A stretch of DNA of 31,914 nt from CAKSHC01 sp045631845 (GTDB lineage Bacteria > Bacillota > Clostridia > Oscillospirales > UMGS1783): contig JAZQVM010000037.1 of the NCBI GenBank assembly GCA_045631845.1, forward strand, positions 1 through 31,914, written 5' to 3'. The stretch's first letter is position 1, and every line of letters starts with the position of its first letter. Below the pieces are notes generated by a model. That model was not told where the DNA came from, made no database searches, and was given only the letters and a program-made list of their open reading frames with translations. Positions 29,957-31,914 of the stretch are shown piece after piece. A program made the position numbers and the translations under genes.

Positions 29957-30576
29957 ATTACTTGACAGCGGCCAAGGCGGCGGAAGATTTTTTCATTGAA
30001 AAGAAATCGAAATTTATCGGGTCTTTGCGGCCTGTGACCACCGAGGAAGAAGCCATTGCCTTTATCAATGAAATCAAGGCGCAGCATCCGCAGGCTCGGC
30101 ATCATGTATATGCCTACATCTTACGCAAGGATAATACCATGCGCTATTCGGATGCGGGCGAACCTTCGGGTACGGGCGGCCAGCCTATGCTTGGGGTATT
30201 GCGCCGTGAGGAATTAACCGATATTTGTGTGGTAGCCACCCGATATTTCGGCGGCATCCTGCTGGGGGCAGGGGGACTCACCCGTGCCTATGCCAAGGCG
30301 GCCAAGATTGCGGTGGATGCGGCGGGGATACTGGAGATGCGTATGTGCAAGCTTCTTACGGTGGGTTGTCCTTATGCGACCTATGATCGGCTCTGCTCGG
30401 CCTTAACGGCAAGAGGGGGTACAATCTCCGATGCGCAGTTTGGGGCGGATGTGTCCTTTACGGTATCCTGTGCCCCCGATTTGGTACCGATTTTGACGGC
30501 GTGTGTGCAGGAAATGAGTGCCGGTGTGGCCACCTGCGTGGAAAGCGGAGAAAAATTTATCGGATTTTTGAAATAA
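29953..30576 (+). CDS. YigZ/IMPACT family protein
   Basis: 207 residues. The N-terminal UPF0029/IMPACT domain (about 1-120) shows 'KKSKFIGSLRPV', 'HHVYAYIL', 'DAGEPSGTGGQPML' and 'TRYFGGILLGAGGLTRAYAKAA'. The C-terminal DUF1949 domain follows (about 135-200). The eukaryotic relative IMPACT regulates the kinase GCN2; the bacterial role is unsettled, with suggestions of nucleic-acid or ribosome binding. Translation is likely coupled to pepT. No clear terminator follows, and dgt begins 54 nt later after an A/T-rich gap in which I see no convincing promoter. Confidence 0.92.
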   Translation: MNYLTAAKAAEDFFIEKKSKFIGSLRPVTTEEEAIAFINEIKAQHPQARHHVYAYILRKDNTMRYSDAGEPSGTGGQPMLGVLRREELTDICVVATRYFGGILLGAGGLTRAYAKAAKIAVDAAGILEMRMCKLLTVGCPYATYDRLCSALTARGGTISDAQFGADVSFTVSCAPDLVPILTACVQEMSAGVATCVESGEKFIGFLK

Positions 30577-30630
30577 AAAAAGGGTTTTTGGGTTTTTGTG
30601 CGTATTACTATATAGAAAGGGTGTGAGTCA

Positions 30631-31629
30631 ATGACGGTTCGTGAGATGTTGGAGGAGAGAGAAAAGGAATATTTATCCTCTTTTGCGGCTCATTCCTGCG
30701 ATGCGACAAGAGAACACGCGGACGAGGAATGTGATATGCGTACCGCCTTTCAGCGGGACCGTGACCGTATCTTGCACTGCAATTCCTTTCGGCGCTTAAA
30801 ACGTAAAACGCAGGTCTTTTTATCGCCCGAGGGAGATCATTACCGTACGAGACTCACCCATACTTTAGAGGTAGCGCAGATTGCCCGTTCGATGGCTCGT
30901 GCATTAAATCTTAATGAAGATTTGGCCGAGGCGGCGGCCTTGGGGCATGATTTGGGGCACACCCCCTTTGGTCATGCGGGAGAGCGTGCGCTGGCTGAGG
31001 TTTGCCCTCACGGCTTTTATCACTATGAGCAGAGTGTGCGGGTAGTGACTCGACTGGAAAAGATGGGACGTGGCCTGAACCTGACACGACAGACAATTGA
31101 CGCGATTGGGCATCATTCGGGGGATGTGTGGGCGCAGACCTTAGAGGGGCAGATCGTGCGGTATGCCGATAAGATTGCTTATGCCAACCACGATATTGAC
31201 GATGCCATTCGGGGCGGTGTGCTGGAAAACGGCGATGTGCCCTTTGAGATTGCCGAGATTTTAGGCGGCAACTCCCGCCAGCGGCTTAACACCATGATTC
31301 GGGCTGTGGTTGAGGAGAGTCAGGGGCGTGACCGTATAGAAATGGAGAAAACGGTCAAAAATGCTCATGCCGCATTATTGCGGTTTATGTTTGATAATGT
31401 CTATATCTCGTCGGCGGCGAAAATTGAGGAACGCAAGGCCGAGGAGATTGTAAAAAGTTTATATCGGTATTTTGCCGAGCATCCTGAACAGATGCCCGAG
31501 GAATACCAGCTGATCATTGAGCGAGAGGGCGTACCCCGTGCCGCTTGTGATTATATCTCGGGGATGACCGATAATTATGCAGTGAGTAAATACAGTGAAT
31601 TGTATTTGCCCACATTCTGGATGAAATAA
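30631..31629 (+). CDS. dgt: dNTP triphosphohydrolase, Dgt-like HD-domain protein
   Basis: 332 residues. The HD metal site is clear: 'YRTRLTHTLEVAQIARSMARAL', 'AALGHDLGHTPFGHAGERAL', and the distal Asp in 'QIVRYADKIAYANHDIDDA'. The N-terminus has the family's 'RTAFQRDRDRILHCNSFRRLKRKTQ' pattern. These enzymes cleave dNTPs (classically dGTP) to the nucleoside and triphosphate. In Firmicutes this gene stands directly before dnaG, as here (15 nt), so nucleotide-pool control and replication priming are co-expressed. The start is an ATG behind a GGGTGTGAG site. The shorter clostridial form seen here lacks the longer E. coli insertions. Confidence 0.92.
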   Translation: MTVREMLEEREKEYLSSFAAHSCDATREHADEECDMRTAFQRDRDRILHCNSFRRLKRKTQVFLSPEGDHYRTRLTHTLEVAQIARSMARALNLNEDLAEAAALGHDLGHTPFGHAGERALAEVCPHGFYHYEQSVRVVTRLEKMGRGLNLTRQTIDAIGHHSGDVWAQTLEGQIVRYADKIAYANHDIDDAIRGGVLENGDVPFEIAEILGGNSRQRLNTMIRAVVEESQGRDRIEMEKTVKNAHAALLRFMFDNVYISSAAKIEERKAEEIVKSLYRYFAEHPEQMPEEYQLIIEREGVPRAACDYISGMTDNYAVSKYSELYLPTFWMK

Positions 31630-31644
31630 AAGAAAGGAACGAAT

Positions 31645-31914
31645 ATGGCACGAGCGGATTTTGATCTGTTTATTGAACAACTGAAAAGTCGCGCCACGAT
31701 TGAAGATGTCGTGTCGCAATATGTGACGTTGCGCCGTGCCGGTAATCGTTTTGTGGGGCTTTGTCCCTTCCATAGCGAAAAGACGGGTTCTTTTACCGTA
31801 TATGTCGATTCGCAGTCCTATTACTGTTTCGGTTGCGGAAACGGCGGCGATGTAATCACCTTTATCCGCAACATAGAAAAACTGGATTACATGGATGCCG
31901 TTCACTTCTTGGCC
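31645..31914 (+). CDS. dnaG: DNA primase DnaG, N-terminal part (cut by the window edge)
   Basis: 90 codons are visible before the sequence ends; the frame is open at the edge. The CHC2 zinc-binding domain is complete in its ligands, C40, H43, C61 and C64 ('GLCPFHSEKT' and 'YYCFGCGNGGDVITF'). 'FIEQLKSRATIEDVVSQYV' before it is typical of bacterial primase N-termini. DnaG makes the RNA primers that start DNA strands at the fork. An AGAAAGGAACG site precedes the ATG, 15 nt after dgt. The primase core and DnaB-interacting C-terminus lie outside the window, and in Clostridia sigA commonly follows. Confidence 0.95.
   Translation, partial: MARADFDLFIEQLKSRATIEDVVSQYVTLRRAGNRFVGLCPFHSEKTGSFTVYVDSQSYYCFGCGNGGDVITFIRNIEKLDYMDAVHFLA

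Noticed and set aside
30577..30630. Possible promoter before dgt (T-rich tracts and TACTATATAG)
   Set aside because: No -35 box at acceptable spacing; the gene may rely on readthrough from the peptidase run.

Overview
The window reads as a chromosomal core segment of an anaerobic, endospore-forming Clostridia bacterium; an Oscillospirales/Ruminococcaceae-like lineage is my guess from style, not something I could test. The grounds are Firmicutes gene order (DUF2232 gene-rplI-dnaB-tilS-hpt-ftsH; nnr-lipoprotein-alr-mazF; dgt-dnaG), a full-length sporulation sigma factor SigK with its pro-sequence, a T-box leader on pheST, strong Shine-Dalgarno sites with frequent TTG/GTG starts, and several proteins carrying [4Fe-4S] ferredoxin modules. 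Nearly all genes lie on the + strand. I see no rRNA, tRNA, insertion sequence, prophage or CRISPR array.

Layout. 1-1.9 kb: an unknown membrane-anchored protein on the minus strand, divergent from a zinc-ribbon RDD membrane protein, then secG with a strong terminator. 1.9-8.5 kb: a replication/translation/housekeeping run of DUF2232 membrane protein, ribosomal protein L9, DnaB helicase, TilS, Hpt and FtsH, with overlapping or near-touching genes. 8.55-10.2 kb: a separately promoted two-gene unit, a PII-like small protein and a CPA2 cation:proton antiporter, with a perfect hairpin in its leader. 10.2-12.1 kb: sigK and a DUF362 ferredoxin protein. 12.1-12.8 kb: two unknown small proteins on the minus strand. 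12.85-16.6 kb: promoter, T-box riboswitch, pheS and pheT. 16.6-16.9 kb: ireB as a single-gene unit. 16.95-21.6 kb: Fe-S aldo/keto reductase, Nnr metabolite-repair enzyme, lipoprotein, alanine racemase and a MazF/EndoA toxin without a visible antitoxin. 21.6-22.3 kb: DUF554 membrane protein (minus). 22.4-26.3 kb: an envelope-polysaccharide acylation cassette (SGNH hydrolase-like, DUF4358 lipoprotein, MBOAT acyltransferase, DHHW protein). 26.3-30.6 kb: three peptidases in a row (PepD, an M24 Xaa-Pro peptidase, PepT) and a YigZ/IMPACT protein. 30.6 kb to end: a Dgt-like dNTP triphosphohydrolase and the start of dnaG, which the window cuts off.

Most of the window is conserved core. The least understood parts are the PII-like/antiporter unit, in which the small protein is a candidate ligand-sensing regulator of the transporter, and the acylation cassette, whose SGNH-like member has Asn in place of the usual Asp in its first catalytic block. 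Promoters, terminators and the T-box were read by eye. No homology search or folding program was run.
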